Source of the DNA: Cricetomys ansorgei
Lineage: Eukaryota > Chordata > Mammalia > Rodentia > Nesomyidae
Reading direction: 5' to 3'
Assembly: GCA_026225945.1 (NCBI GenBank)
Contig: JAMJFZ010000289.1
Coordinates: 2,286,001-2,350,000 of the forward strand
DNA length: 64,000 bases
Of this stretch, positions 34,601-44,253 are shown piece by piece. Both the position numbers and the translations under genes were made by a program. Under the pieces are notes generated by a model. That model did not search any database. It had not been told where the DNA came from and saw only the letters and a list, made by a program, of their open reading frames with translations. Position 1 is the first letter of the stretch, and each line of letters begins with the position of its first letter.

Positions 34601-36294
34601 TTATATCACTTGGGGTGATAATGCTTCCCCCAAAAGCCATAGACTAACAAATCCCCCTGTACCATGAATGAGAAACCTCCTTTTGGGTTGGTTAGGAGAG
34701 TTCAAGAAATCCCCCCGAAAAATGAACTTATTCTGGGTTGCCAAGTGCTGAGAGCATTTACTGCCACACAGGACCCAGCAATGGTCACGGATTAGACTTG
34801 CCCACAATTCTCCACGAGCCTCCTATTATCTAAGGCAGTCACAGATTTCTTTCCTTCATGACTGACATTTTTGAAGAAAGCAGCTGATGAGCCATTTTAC
34901 AGTCCTGTTTTCCCATCTGGAAGCAGTTGCTAGGGCTTGTTTTTGCTCAAAATTTGACGGATTTTTTTGTTGTTGTTGTATTGTAGTGGTCGCTAAGAGA
35001 TGCATAGAGAGGCCTTTGCTGAGCAGAAACTTCTTATGTTAAATGAAGCATAGCTGAAGATTGGAAGATCTGTGCATATGCCTGCTGCGGTCTGAATGCT
35101 CATATTCTACCCAAATCTATATTCGGAAATGCTTACGTAGATGGTGTTCATAAGAGGAGGTGGAGTCTTTAAAAAAAAAAAAAAGATTTTGCCTTGAAGG
35201 CAAGGCACTCTCAATCTGGATTAGTGTTATCCTGAGAATTCAGATAGTAATTCTCATTCCTTCCTCTACGGGAGAGTCCAGTGAGAAGCCACAGCCTTTG
35301 AGAAAATGGTATCCATTCAGATATCATATATGTACTTATATGATACATTATAATATATTTTTGACATAAGTTATTCTACCAATTGTCTTAATATCTATTA
35401 AAAGTATGTAGCTGAAATGTTATCAAGTATAAGGAAAAAAACAGAATGTACCCTTTTGTTTTGTAACATACTGATGGGATCAAATCATGTATACAAAATA
35501 CTTCTCTATCTTGCTTCAACTGCTCTTTTAAAATGCTGGCCCCCCAAATGAGTATGTATCTGGGTTCCGAGGTGGGATGGGGAGCAGAGAGAACTGGCAT
35601 GCACTAAGAATTTGGAACAATGTGGTTGTGCAAGAGGGCATAGCATGGTGTGGGTAGAGGAAACAGAGCTGAGAGCCTGAACGGACTTGAATGGAGAACA
35701 GCTATGTAGAGGAGGGTGTAGGGTGTAGGAAGGTGGGCTGTGTGTCCTGTCTCCCTTTGTCATCTGTGTAGGGTAGTTAGCAAAAGCTTTGCACACTAAT
35801 GCTTTCCTTAAGAGTGTTGCATTTAGGGGAATGCTTGGAGAGGAGACTGAGCTGAATTTATGCAAGGCTAAGGAGGTTGTGTGGAGAAGCTGAAACAGAG
35901 AAGAGGCAGAGGATTTCAAGCCTAAAATCCTTGGACCATTGGAACAAGTTCTAATATAAACTTCAGATTGCTGTACCTGAAGAGTAGATATGTTCAAAGC
36001 CAAGATCTGCAACCAGTGACTCATGCGATATGCTAATGGATGGACTGGACAATAGTTGGGTCCAGGGAAAGTTGCAAATCAAGGGGTTCACATCTCCTGG
36101 CCCTCTGTGAAGGACCAGAGTTGCTTGTGTGACCCTGCTGGAACTCACTGGGGTGTGGCCTCTGTGCCCACTTGCCCATGGGTGCAGTGTGCTTCAGGTA
36201 ATAAAGACTGGCTTTTTCCTTCTGGAGTTACATTTGTTCCTTGGAGAAGCTCAAATCTGCTTCCTAGAATATGGACTTGACATTCTACATTCTT
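34601..36294. other. Unassigned sequence with a possible LTR-like right end
   Basis: No gene seen. A poly-A signal AATAAA at 36200-36205 follows a stretch (about 35570-36200) that reads like an LTR body, but no TG...CA borders can be fixed. A minus-strand frame of about 170 codons at 35506-36024 is low-complexity in Ser/His/Pro and matches nothing I know. Confidence 0.45.
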
Positions 36295-36305
36295 CTATCT
36301 GTCTG

Positions 36306-36352
<47 letters not shown>

Positions 36353-36424
36353 CTGTCTATCTGTCTACTTATCTATCTACCTATCTAACTGTATCTATCA
36401 ATCTGTCTATCATCTATCTATCCA
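36295..36424. repeat. (TCTA)n microsatellite with TCTG and TCA variants
   Basis: About twelve uninterrupted ctat units, then interrupted units to 36424. It abuts the 3' end of the antisense L1 at 36425, so it likely grew from that element's A-rich tail. Confidence 0.95.
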
Positions 36425-36640
36425 GCTATTAAGTTTATTTTTTTCTCTATCATATAATACATCCCATCCTCCCCTCCCTCCAATCCTCCCAGCTCCCCCC
36501 ATCTTCCTGCAACCCCAGCCCCCCCCCCCCCCCGCCCACTTCCATTCAGAGCAGAGCAGGCCTCCCTGGGTTATGTTGTGAACAGGGCATATCAAGATGG
36601 AACGAGGCAGGCCCTTTATTCTTCCTTTTAGGTTTGCAAT
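36425..36640 (-). mobile_element. L1 3' UTR, antisense, probably a cricetid-type L1
   Basis: The plus strand runs 'ctccctccaatcctcccagc', 'ccatcttcctgcaacccc', a C15 run, 'gcaggcctccctgggttatg', 'gggcatatcaagatgg' and 'gaggcaggccc'. This order (C-rich block, then 'aaggcctccc', then 'ggcatatca...gaggcaggacc') is the L1 3' UTR as I know it from hamster and vole. Confidence 0.6.
36519..36533. repeat. C15 homopolymer
   Basis: Uninterrupted C run inside the antisense L1 3' UTR (G-rich on the L1 sense strand). Confidence 0.95.
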
Positions 36641-36759
36641 TCCTTTTGGTTTCTCTGCTTTGAGGGGGAAAGGTCATCCAGATCGGGTGAGAACTCCTGG
36701 AGCCCAGCTCCCAGAAAAGCAGACTTTTGCTTTTTCTCTTATCTTGGTTTTCTAAAACA

Positions 36760-38065
36760 CATTTGAGATAAAAACTCCCAGTAGTGGAATTTCATCAAAT
36801 AAGAAGTTTCTACATAGCAAAAGAAACAAGAGACAGGCTGAAAAGTCAGCCTGCTGAATGGGAAAAAGTCTTTGCAAAGCATTAATATGACAAGTATCAA
36901 TATCCAGATTAAATGAGGAACTCAGAAGCATCTAAACAGCAAATACTCCAATCACCAAATGGGCATATTAATGGATCAGGCCAAACGAAGAAGTCAAATG
37001 GCCAATAAATACATGAAAAAATATTCAGCTTCCTTATCAAACTGGAAAACGCAAATCAAAATAACATTCAGAGCTTATTCTACTGTAGCCAGAATGGCAA
37101 TCATCAAGAAAAATTAGATAAATAATACGCAGCAAATATTAATGAGAATGAGGGGTATAAATTAGAGTTGTAATTATGGAAATCAGTGTAGAAGTTTCTC
37201 TAAATTAAAAATAGAACCACTATACGATACAGTTATGTCATTTCATATTTAGTCTAGAGAATCAATTTACTATAGCGATACCTACATATCCATTATAGTG
37301 GCTGGAATAGAATGTTTTCTAGGATTGTAGTTATTTGGACTCTCAGTTTGGGGCATTTGAATAGTTATTTACAAGTTGGTGGTACTGTTCAGGGAAGCTT
37401 AGGGGTGTGGATTTGTTGGAAGAAATATGTCACTGGAGGCTGGCTTTGAGAGTTTAAGGACTCTTGCCATTTCTACTTCATTCTCTCTGCTTTGTGCCTG
37501 TGGTTCAGTGTAAGCTCTCAGCTTCTTGCTCTAGCCTTCATGCCTGCTGCCTAGTGCCATGCTTCCCTGGCTTTGTGGACTTAACCCTCTGGAACTGTAA
37601 TCTCCAGTATACCATTCATTCTACAAGCTGCACTGGTCAGAGTGTTTTATCTCAGCAACAGAAAGGTGGCTAATACATCCGTGTACACTGCTGCATTACT
37701 CAAAATAGGCAGTTTATGGAGTCAGTCCAGGTATCCATCAGGGGATGGGTAGATAAGGAAAATGTATTATGAGCAGATAAAGAAAGTGTACTATATGAAC
37801 ACAACAGAGCATTTTTCAACCACAAATTAGAACAAAATCTTATCCACTGCAGGCAATTGGAAGGACCTAGACATCATGTTATGTAAAATAAGTCAGATTC
37901 ACGAAGTTAATTGTCACATAAGGATATGAACAGGAAAAGGGGAAGATGTAAGGGAAATAAGAAAAAAAAAAGTGAAGGTGAATATGACTGAAATACTTTC
38001 TATGCATGTCCAGAAATGTCATACTAGAACCCATTATTTTATACAGCTAATACATGCAAACCAAA
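36760..38065 (+). mobile_element. L1 LINE ORF2 C-terminal end and 3' UTR, sense, interrupted
   Basis: 'tttctacatagcaaaagaaac', 'tgaatgggaaaaagtctttgc', 'caccaaatgggcatattaatgg' and 'gccagaatggcaatcatcaag' are the ORF2 C-terminal coding side. After an inserted repeat (37290-37680) L1 resumes with 'ctgcattactcaaaatagg', 'ccaggtatccatcagggg' and an old L1 3' UTR. The tail lies near 38065. No continuous frame remains. Confidence 0.75.
37290..37680 (+). mobile_element. Rodent repeat inserted in L1 (URR1/MaLR-like, class uncertain)
   Basis: 'ggtgtggatttgttggaag', 'atgtcactggaggctggctttgagag', 'gtaagctctcagcttcttgc', 'catgcctgctgcc' and 'aaccctctggaactgtaa' mark a common rodent repeat that I recall as URR1 (hAT-Charlie-like). 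The flanks acatatcc (left) and atacatcc (right) match at 6 of 8 positions. An 8-base duplication would fit a hAT element, but the edges are not sharp. Confidence 0.5.
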
Positions 38066-38079
38066 ATGAAATAGAACCT

Positions 38080-38160
38080 TTGGAACCATGAGCCAAAATA
38101 AATCAACTCCTTTCCTCCATAAGTTGTCTATGTCAGCAGTTAAAAAAAAAATCTGTCTAA
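38080..38160 (+). repeat. Short repeat fragment (3' part of the 37290-type family)
   Basis: 'gaaccatgagccaaaataaatc' then 'ctccataagttgtctatg' resembles the right-end region of common rodent repeats ('ccaaataaactctttc...taagttgc'). It is too short to classify. Confidence 0.35.
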
Positions 38161-38199
38161 ACTACTGCAACTATTTAGTTGTGCAAAGACATAGAAAGT

Positions 38200-38355
38200 A
38201 ATCAAGCATGGTGGTGTATGCCTGTAATCCCAGCACTCTGAGTTGGAGGCAGGAAGACTAGGACTCTAAGGTTATCCTCAACTGCACAGCAAATTAGAAG
38301 CCATCCTGATCAACAGGAAAACTTAACTCAAAACAAAACAAAACAAAATGAAAGA
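38200..38355 (+). repeat. B4-type or divergent B1 SINE
   Basis: 'aagcatggtggtgtatgcc', 'tgtaatcccagcactctgag' and 'ggaggcaggaagac' are 7SL-type. The right part ('ggttatcctcaactgcacagc') is that of B4/RSINE elements rather than B1. The tail is (CAAAA)n. Confidence 0.7.
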
Positions 38356-39276
38356 AAAGGAAACCTAGTTTTTCAAATACATTTTACTCAACTTGGATTT
38401 TGAAAGTGCATTATCACAAATTTCTAAGTATTGCGTGTATATGAGAACATTAAAACTTTCTCAATAAATGAAGAGATGCCCTAATTTGCATTTGCATTCA
38501 TGACAGACAGATGCAGATTCTGGGGATACAGGAGTTTGGTGGAGATACGCTGATGTCTATCACAGCTTTTGACTGATCTCAACTTCACTGGCCATCTACC
38601 TCAGCATTTCATGTGACCACAGTCATAAGACTAAGTCCACACCGTTGACAACACCAGCATTTACACTGTTATTTTACCTACTTTTTAGGTATTTTCCCTA
38701 CTTTTTAGCTTTAATTTACCTACTTTTGTGAATGTTGCTCTTATGATTATTGTATCTTTGCAACTCATGTCATTATTCCAGTGGTTGTGCTGTGTGTCAT
38801 GACTGAGCCTTTGGGTATTTGGCATGTCTTCCTACTGAACTGTGTGCTTTTTAGGTCTAAACTCTCCTTTGCATGAAGACCCAAGTGCACAGTCTTTGCG
38901 GGGAGATGAGGATGTCAATTTCTAGAGCAAGTGCATAGAATCCACAGGAAGGAAACCAAAGCCTAGGAAGTTCTAACGGTCCCTGCTTTGATCACATATG
39001 ATGACAGAATAGTTGACAGTTCAGTGGGGTTTGGTCCCCAGGGAAGAGTGTGAGATGCAGCACGTGATAGTGTTCTCCAGAGGAACAAAGCCAATGGGTA
39101 GAGAACTGGTTCTCGGGGGTTTGCAAGTCCAGCATCCGCAGGATGACACGCCAGGCTGGAGGTCCAGGGAAGAGCTGACATTCTGGTTCATATCTGAAGG
39201 CTGGTGTAAAATTGCCTCTTTATTTGGAGAATACCATGAAATCCAATTATATTCAGAGTAATATTAAAAATTACAC
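38356..39276. other. Unassigned sequence, no gene seen
   Basis: No named repeat. Opposed frames of 72 and 82 codons at 38963-39261 look non-coding. Confidence 0.5.
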
Positions 39277-39579
39277 TGTTGTAGAAGCTTATTTTTAGTT
39301 ATATTTAAAATATTTTATGCACTGTTGAGTGAGGGGTTAGCCCAGGTCTTGGCGTTTTGTATTGTTTGCCAGTGTTGGGTTTCTGTGGGGGGAATGTTTG
39401 ATTGCTTATGATCTTCACCTGAGGAGTTCTGGATCAATGAAGACACCTGAGCTGAGATGCTTCGAGGTTCTACTGTTAAGGATGCCACTTGCCTTCTGCT
39501 GAGGTCTGGCGGGGTTTGCAGCTGTGAAATATGCCTCCTTGTCTTCCTGGCTGAGCTGCCACAACAGCGGACTACTACA
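39277..39579 (+). repeat. 5' LTR of ERVK-like copy A
   Basis: It runs from 'tgttgtagaag' to 'ctactaca', with TG...CA ends, 303 bases. The poly-A signal position seen in the 3' LTR is mutated here (ggatcaatgaag). The segment holding the YY1-like word of the 3' LTR is also changed. Confidence 0.85.
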
Positions 39580-39581
39580 AA

Positions 39582-39599
39582 TGGCTCCCAATGTCACGC
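39582..39599 (+). other. Primer-binding-site-like segment, tRNA-Lys type
   Basis: tggctcccaatgtcacgc lies two bases after the 5' LTR. It resembles the lysine-tRNA(1,2) primer site (tggcgcccaacgtgg), which fits a class II (ERVK/betaretrovirus-like) element. The mismatches may reflect decay. Confidence 0.65.
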
Positions 39600-40325
39600 T
39601 CATCCAAGATGGGGACAAGAAAGAAGAGAAAGAAACTCCAAACCTCAGAGTCCAGTAAACTATGCTCAAGGAAGCTATCAGAGGATAGAGATTAAGATAT
39701 TCATTAAAGGCTCCTGAAGGAAGAAGAGGGGGAGGGAATAAACTTCTATGAAGATAAAATTGTGAAAATTAGGTGAGAAAGAGAGCTCAAAAGTGAGAGC
39801 CACAGAAAAGAGGCCTTTAGAGACAGACATTTTCATCGTAAAAACAAAAAATTCACCTGGGAGCAGGAAAGAAGCAAGGTTCAGATGGCTTTTCCTGATG
39901 AGGGAGCTGACTCTCCTTGCTGCTGGTGGCAGCCAGGGCACAGGAAATGGAAACTAGAGCGTATTGTTATGTGTATGTTGATGGCCTTTTGTGTGCATGA
40001 AGCCCAAGTGATCTTGCGTTTGAGGTCTCTAAAGAAGTTTACATGTTTCTCCCTAGCTGTAGTCAAAAATATTGCCAAACCATCAGAATATTTCAACTGA
40101 GATTCTTCCCACTGGTCCAGGACCTCCTGCTGTTGTGGAAGCTGTGGCTTAGAGCCAAAAAGCCGCTTAGTTAAACAGAATGAAGGGGTCATGTTAACAA
40201 AAATGTTAAGGCTTGGCACCATAAAGAGATCTCAAGAGAGGCCATTGGTGAGAGTGAAGCCCAGCTGCAGCAAAGGACCCCAGCAGCAGTTTTTGAGATG
40301 TCAGTACCACGGGACAACCACCAAG

Positions 40326-40339
40326 AGCAGCAGCAGCAG
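40326..40339. repeat. Short (AGC)n run in the ERVK-like internal region
   Basis: Four to five AGC units within a purine-rich part of the internal region. This part is absent from copy B. Confidence 0.8.
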
Positions 40340-40620
40340 TGGAGTAAGAGCCAGCCAGAGCCTAGAGGACAAGTTGTGTGTGCTGCAGAGGGCAGAGCCA
40401 GAGAACTGATCCCAGCCCTTTGGAGGAGCCCAGAAGATCGTGAGTGAATTCCACATAATTGGACAATGGTAATGTTTTTCTGTTGTCCAAAGACATTGTG
40501 AAAAGCTTGATAGATGTTTGGTTTCATTTGGTCCTGTGTATTATTTACCCTCGGTAAATATTTTTGCTGGTGTAGTGTTAAATTGTGCTGTAAAGGTAAA
40601 GCATTTTTTTTTATATACAG

Positions 40621-40631
40621 AAAAGGGGAAA
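40621..40631 (+). other. Polypurine tract
   Basis: aaaaggggaaa directly precedes the TG of the 3' LTR. This is the plus-strand priming site of reverse transcription in LTR elements. Confidence 0.85.
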
Positions 40632-40948
40632 TGTTGTAGAAGTTAATTTTTACTTATATATAAAATATTTTATGTACTGTTGAGTGAGGGGCTAGCCTAG
40701 GTCTTAGCATTTTGTATTGTTTGCAGGTGTTAGCTTTCTGTGGGGGATGTTTGATTGCTGATGACCTGCACTTGAGGAGTTCTGGATGAATAAAACACCT
40801 GAGCTCAGATGCTCCGGGGTTCCTCTGTTGACTGAGTATGGCGCTGGCCAAAATGGTGGCTCCCTTTGCTGAGGTCTGGCAGGGCTTCCATGTATGAATA
40901 CACCTCCATCTCTCCTTTGCTGAGCCACCACAGCAGCTTGCTACTACA
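40632..40948 (+). repeat. 3' LTR of ERVK-like copy A
   Basis: 317 bases, TG...CA. It has an AT-rich promoter-like stretch (atatataaaatatttt) near 40656, an AATAAA at 40789-40794 and a YY1-like word (ccaaaatggtggc) at 40848-40860. It is better preserved than the 5' LTR. Confidence 0.85.
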
Positions 40949-41112
40949 ATGTACCTGGTTCTTTGACCCAGCCAGGCAGAATGAGTATTTGGGAGCATAT
41001 AATCTAGATGTTACTATTGAAGTAACTAGTGGATGTGTTCTAACTGATAAAGATAGTGCTGTGGAATGTATATGCTTTGCTGCAAAGTTACATCACTTCT
41101 GTTAAAAAGAAT

Positions 41113-41409
41113 GAGCCAGGGACTGAAGATGGAATTCAAATGGTGGGCTATGTAAGCATAACAACCAGAGTTCAGATCCCTAGCACTCTCAGGAAGGCCA
41201 GGCATGGTGATGCACATCAATAATCCTGCTGGATCAGAGGGGACAGAGACAGAAAGACCATGGATTTGCTGGCCAGTCTCCATACACTAGTGAACTCTAG
41301 GTTCCTGTGACAGACCCCCTTTCAAAATAAGGTGGGGAATAACATAGAAAAATGGCCAATGTCAAACTTTGGCTTCACGTATGAATGTATTGGCAAATGC
41401 ACCTGTACA
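41113..41409 (+). repeat. B3-like SINE, sense, degraded
   Basis: The head is near 'gagccagggactgaag'. It then has 'cagagttcagatccctagc' (B-box side), 'ggccaggcatggtgatgc', 'ctggccagtctcc' and 'caaaataaggtgggg', and ends in CA-rich sequence. It is the same subtype as 4641-4912 and 51450-51735. Confidence 0.68.
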
Positions 41410-41465
41410 TACACACATACACACACAAACACGACAGAGAGACAGAGAGAGAAAGAGAGAGAGAC
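41410..41465. repeat. CA-rich then (GA)n microsatellite
   Basis: acacacatacacacac followed by gagagacagagagagaaag. It forms the tail of the SINE at 41113. Confidence 0.85.
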
Positions 41466-42509
41466 CAGAGAAATAGTGCTGTCAGCATAGAGGTGAATGT
41501 TAAAGATATTTGTAGGATTTAAATGACTTTACAAAAAAGGAGGAAAAACCATTTATTTACATTGAGAACAATTTGAGTGTGCGAATCCTCTTTTCCTGGT
41601 GTACATTTTAAGAAACAAACCTGGAGATTAAGTATTTGGAATGAAAATTTAATGTCCAAATTGAGTTAATTTGTGATAGGTCATAAATCAAAATTTGAAG
41701 ACTTGGAGCATTTAAGAAGCTCATTCTTTATTTATATTGACTATGTGCTGTGTTTTCCATATATTGAATTGATTAGAATATATTATTAAAACTAATTCTA
41801 CTAATGTCCTCTTTATGTTTTTAATCGCTTTGAGACTATCTTACATTTACATATATGATGCTGACATGTAAAATATATTAGCTTTCTCTTTCTGGGTGGA
41901 GCAAAGCTGTATTATTTATTTATTTTCTTTCCCTTTTAAAATATTCTTTTACCTTGGTCAGCCATTCTTTAGAAAGTTTGTGTTTACTGCAGCTCCAGGT
42001 GTCCAGATGATGGGGCTCAAGGGAGCAGGGCTCACTGGGAACTGTGGACTGATTCCCACACAGACCCTTGCTGTACTTTCTTCTCTTGCTTGTTCCCAAC
42101 CCTGTTTCTACTCTTATGCGTTTGGCTCTTTACACTTGGGCAAATCCCAACAGCAAATGACTTCATTCACAGACCATTGTTTGTTATTATTCTATAAAGC
42201 CCAAGCTTTTTTTCTTTCCTACTCGCTTGCTTTCTTGAACAAAGCGTCATTAGCAATTTCCTTTACTTGCTATTGAGAACTTTCCACCAGCTTTATTTCC
42301 TTTCTTGATTCTGTTCTTGTGTTCCTGGCTCAGGCACTGTGGCCCTTTGTTAACAGTTCCCGTCTTCTGGTATGTTATTTTGTTCATTTTCTGGCTTTAC
42401 ATGTATTTTCAATTACTATCTTTATTCCTTGTAAGTTCGCGTTTTTATACACTGTATATATCGGTCAAATCTCTCTCTCTCCAATTCTCTCTATTCTCTT
42501 TCTCTATTG
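41466..42509. other. Unassigned sequence, no gene seen
   Basis: A 126-codon plus-strand frame at 41896-42276 reads mostly as hydrophobic and phenylalanine-rich, from T-rich DNA. No domain is recognised. Confidence 0.5.
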
Positions 42510-42920
42510 TTCTTAATACCACCCACTGAATACGATTAGTGCTGTCTTTATGTACCTGGACACGAGCACCCTGCTACCAGCCACCTCCCCAAGAAAGAGA
42601 GAGGGATCCTCTCTCAGCAGCCACCAACAACCATTAACTCTTACAATAGGGGTGGAGCCTTGGGAGTTCCTCCCTCACCCATGCTGGAATTTTGATTGGC
42701 TGGTTTGATGCAGGTGACCTCAGCTGCAGTGAGCTAATGCCTGCAACCACACACGCCATACGCAGGAGCCGGAATTCAGCTTTCCTTCAAGTCGACCAGC
42801 TCTCCCAGCCTTTCCTCCCCATCATCTAATGAACTGCTCTGAGCCTTGGATGGTGGATGACTGATATCGATGAGCCATCCGCAGCTGAGCATTCACAGTT
42901 ATTTGTGTAGAGTATGCAAG
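42510..42920 (-). mobile_element. L1 (Lx-type) 3' UTR, antisense
   Basis: 'ccactgaatacgattagtgctg', 'cagcagccaccaacaacc', 'ataggggtggagccttggg', 'catgctggaattttgattggc', 'tgagccttggatggtgg' and 'gagccatccgcagctgagc' follow the same order as 16296-17520. The 3' end proper is missing. Confidence 0.7.
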
Positions 42921-43945
42921 CAGTGTGCAAAGAGGCGTCTAGCAGGAAGGAAACTGCAGAGGCAGGCAAGGAAACACCTGCCATTCCGTTTTAAGGAGGA
43001 TGAGGTCACCTGGCATATTCAGGGTCCTCCTCAGCTTTGGAGTCAAAGCTGCCTTCTCTCTGAACAGACCCGAGTGAGCCAGTAGCGGAGTGTGGTGCTA
43101 CCCTAGCACCTGCCCAGGATTCAGGACCTGCTAGTTAGCAGTTTTCTGTCTGCAGCTACTGGATGTTGGCTGAGCTTATCTGATGCTCCCCCACTCTTTC
43201 CATACCACCAGCCTTCCTTCAGGAGGATCAGAGCTGCACTGTGGGGCTTTTCCTGCCCAGACTACTCGGGGCTCCCCTTAACTTTCCTATGCAACATCAC
43301 CCCTTTACCCTCAATAAACTGTCTACTGTAATCCAAGTGACATCATTCTGTACTCCTTTCCCTATCTTACTTTTCTCTGATTACTCTGATTTCTCTGATT
43401 TCCTGGGAAACGTTCAGGATCTGTAGACTTAGAACCCTACACACTTGGACCATGGATCTGCTGAAATCTAACTGCATGAATTATATGTTGCCAAGAACCC
43501 TTAAGTGAATTATATACATTCTTGTTTTCTACTGTATTTTATAATCACAGATTTAAGATGCAACCCAAATAAAGTAATTCAGTTCATAGCAATCGTGCCC
43601 AGCCCTGTTTGTGGTAGACGCTCAGGCAGAGTAGTTAAGTGACTCATCTCAAATCCCGAGAGCTGTAAAATTAACTTCCTTCATACGTTAATTGTCTCAA
43701 GAGGGTTCTTTATTTAGTGGCTTTTTTCATCAGAGAGCCTCAGGGTCTAGCTGTGCTCCTCATCTACTAATCTTATTAAATTACTTCCTAATGTATTTAA
43801 CTAAGATTATTGAACTCATCTAAGGTTGGATAGATTAATTCTGTATATATGATAATAGCCCTTTCCTTGAGGGAATATACTCTTCTTATTTCTGGGGAAG
43901 TTCTTTGTCAGTGGCTAGATTAATAAGAAAGTGATCACAGAAAGG
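42921..43945. other. Unassigned sequence with a possible LTR-like segment
   Basis: No gene seen. From about 42930 to 43440 the base pattern, an AATAAA at 43313-43318 and a following T/C-rich stretch resemble an LTR 3' part, but no terminal TG...CA pair is found. Confidence 0.4.
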
Positions 43946-43970
43946 CTCCCTCACCCATGCTGGAATTTTG
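43946..43970. repeat. 25-base exact copy of an L1 3' UTR segment
   Basis: Positions 43946-43970 equal 42670-42694 exactly (words ccatgctggaattttg). It sits beside a CA microsatellite and has no other L1 context. Confidence 0.7.
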
Positions 43971-43975
43971 TGATT

Positions 43976-43995
43976 ACACACACACACACACACAT
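43976..43995. repeat. (CA)n microsatellite
   Basis: Ten CA units, followed by tgtatatata. Confidence 0.9.
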
Positions 43996-44073
43996 GTATA
44001 TATACTAATGTTTATTTACTTAAGCTATGTCAGCAAGTTAATAGGATGGTTCAGTATCAAAAGACTTAAAGTA

Positions 44074-44253
44074 AAGCCAGGTGATGGTGGTGCACACCTT
44101 TAATCCCAGCACTCAGGAGGCAGGTGGAGCTGCCTGCCTGTGAGTTCAAGGACAGACAGCCTGCTCTACAGAGTGAGTTCCAGGCCAACCAGAGTTAAAA
44201 CAGAGAAAACTTGCCTCAATAAACAAAAAACAAACAAAAAAAAAAACCAAAAA
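44074..44253 (+). repeat. B1 SINE
   Basis: 'gccaggtgatggtggtgcac', 'taatcccagcactcaggagg', 'ctgtgagttcaaggacag' and 'gagtgagttccaggccaac', with the shared variant 'agagttaaaacagagaaa'. The tail is (CAAA)n. Confidence 0.92.

Larger units (their letters stand above)
39277..40948 (+). mobile_element. Complete but non-coding ERVK-like retroelement, copy A
   Basis: A 1.67-kb element with two LTRs (39277-39579 and 40632-40948), a primer-binding-site-like segment and a polypurine tract, all in canonical order. The internal region is only about 1.05 kb and has no gag, pol or env-like frame, so it would have depended on another element's proteins. The LTRs differ at roughly one base in six plus indels, which indicates an old insertion. 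No target-site duplication is evident (ttacac left, atgtac right). Copy B at 28581-29477 shares the internal region. I cannot give it a family name. Confidence 0.82.

Noticed and set aside
35506..36024. 172-codon minus-strand frame rich in Ser, His and Pro
   Set aside because: Low-complexity composition from C/T-rich DNA. It overlaps a possible LTR and resembles no known protein.
36129..36595. 150-codon frame with ILSIYLSIYL repeats and its minus-strand glycine-rich partner
   Set aside because: These are translations of the TCTA microsatellite and the C-rich L1 3' UTR.
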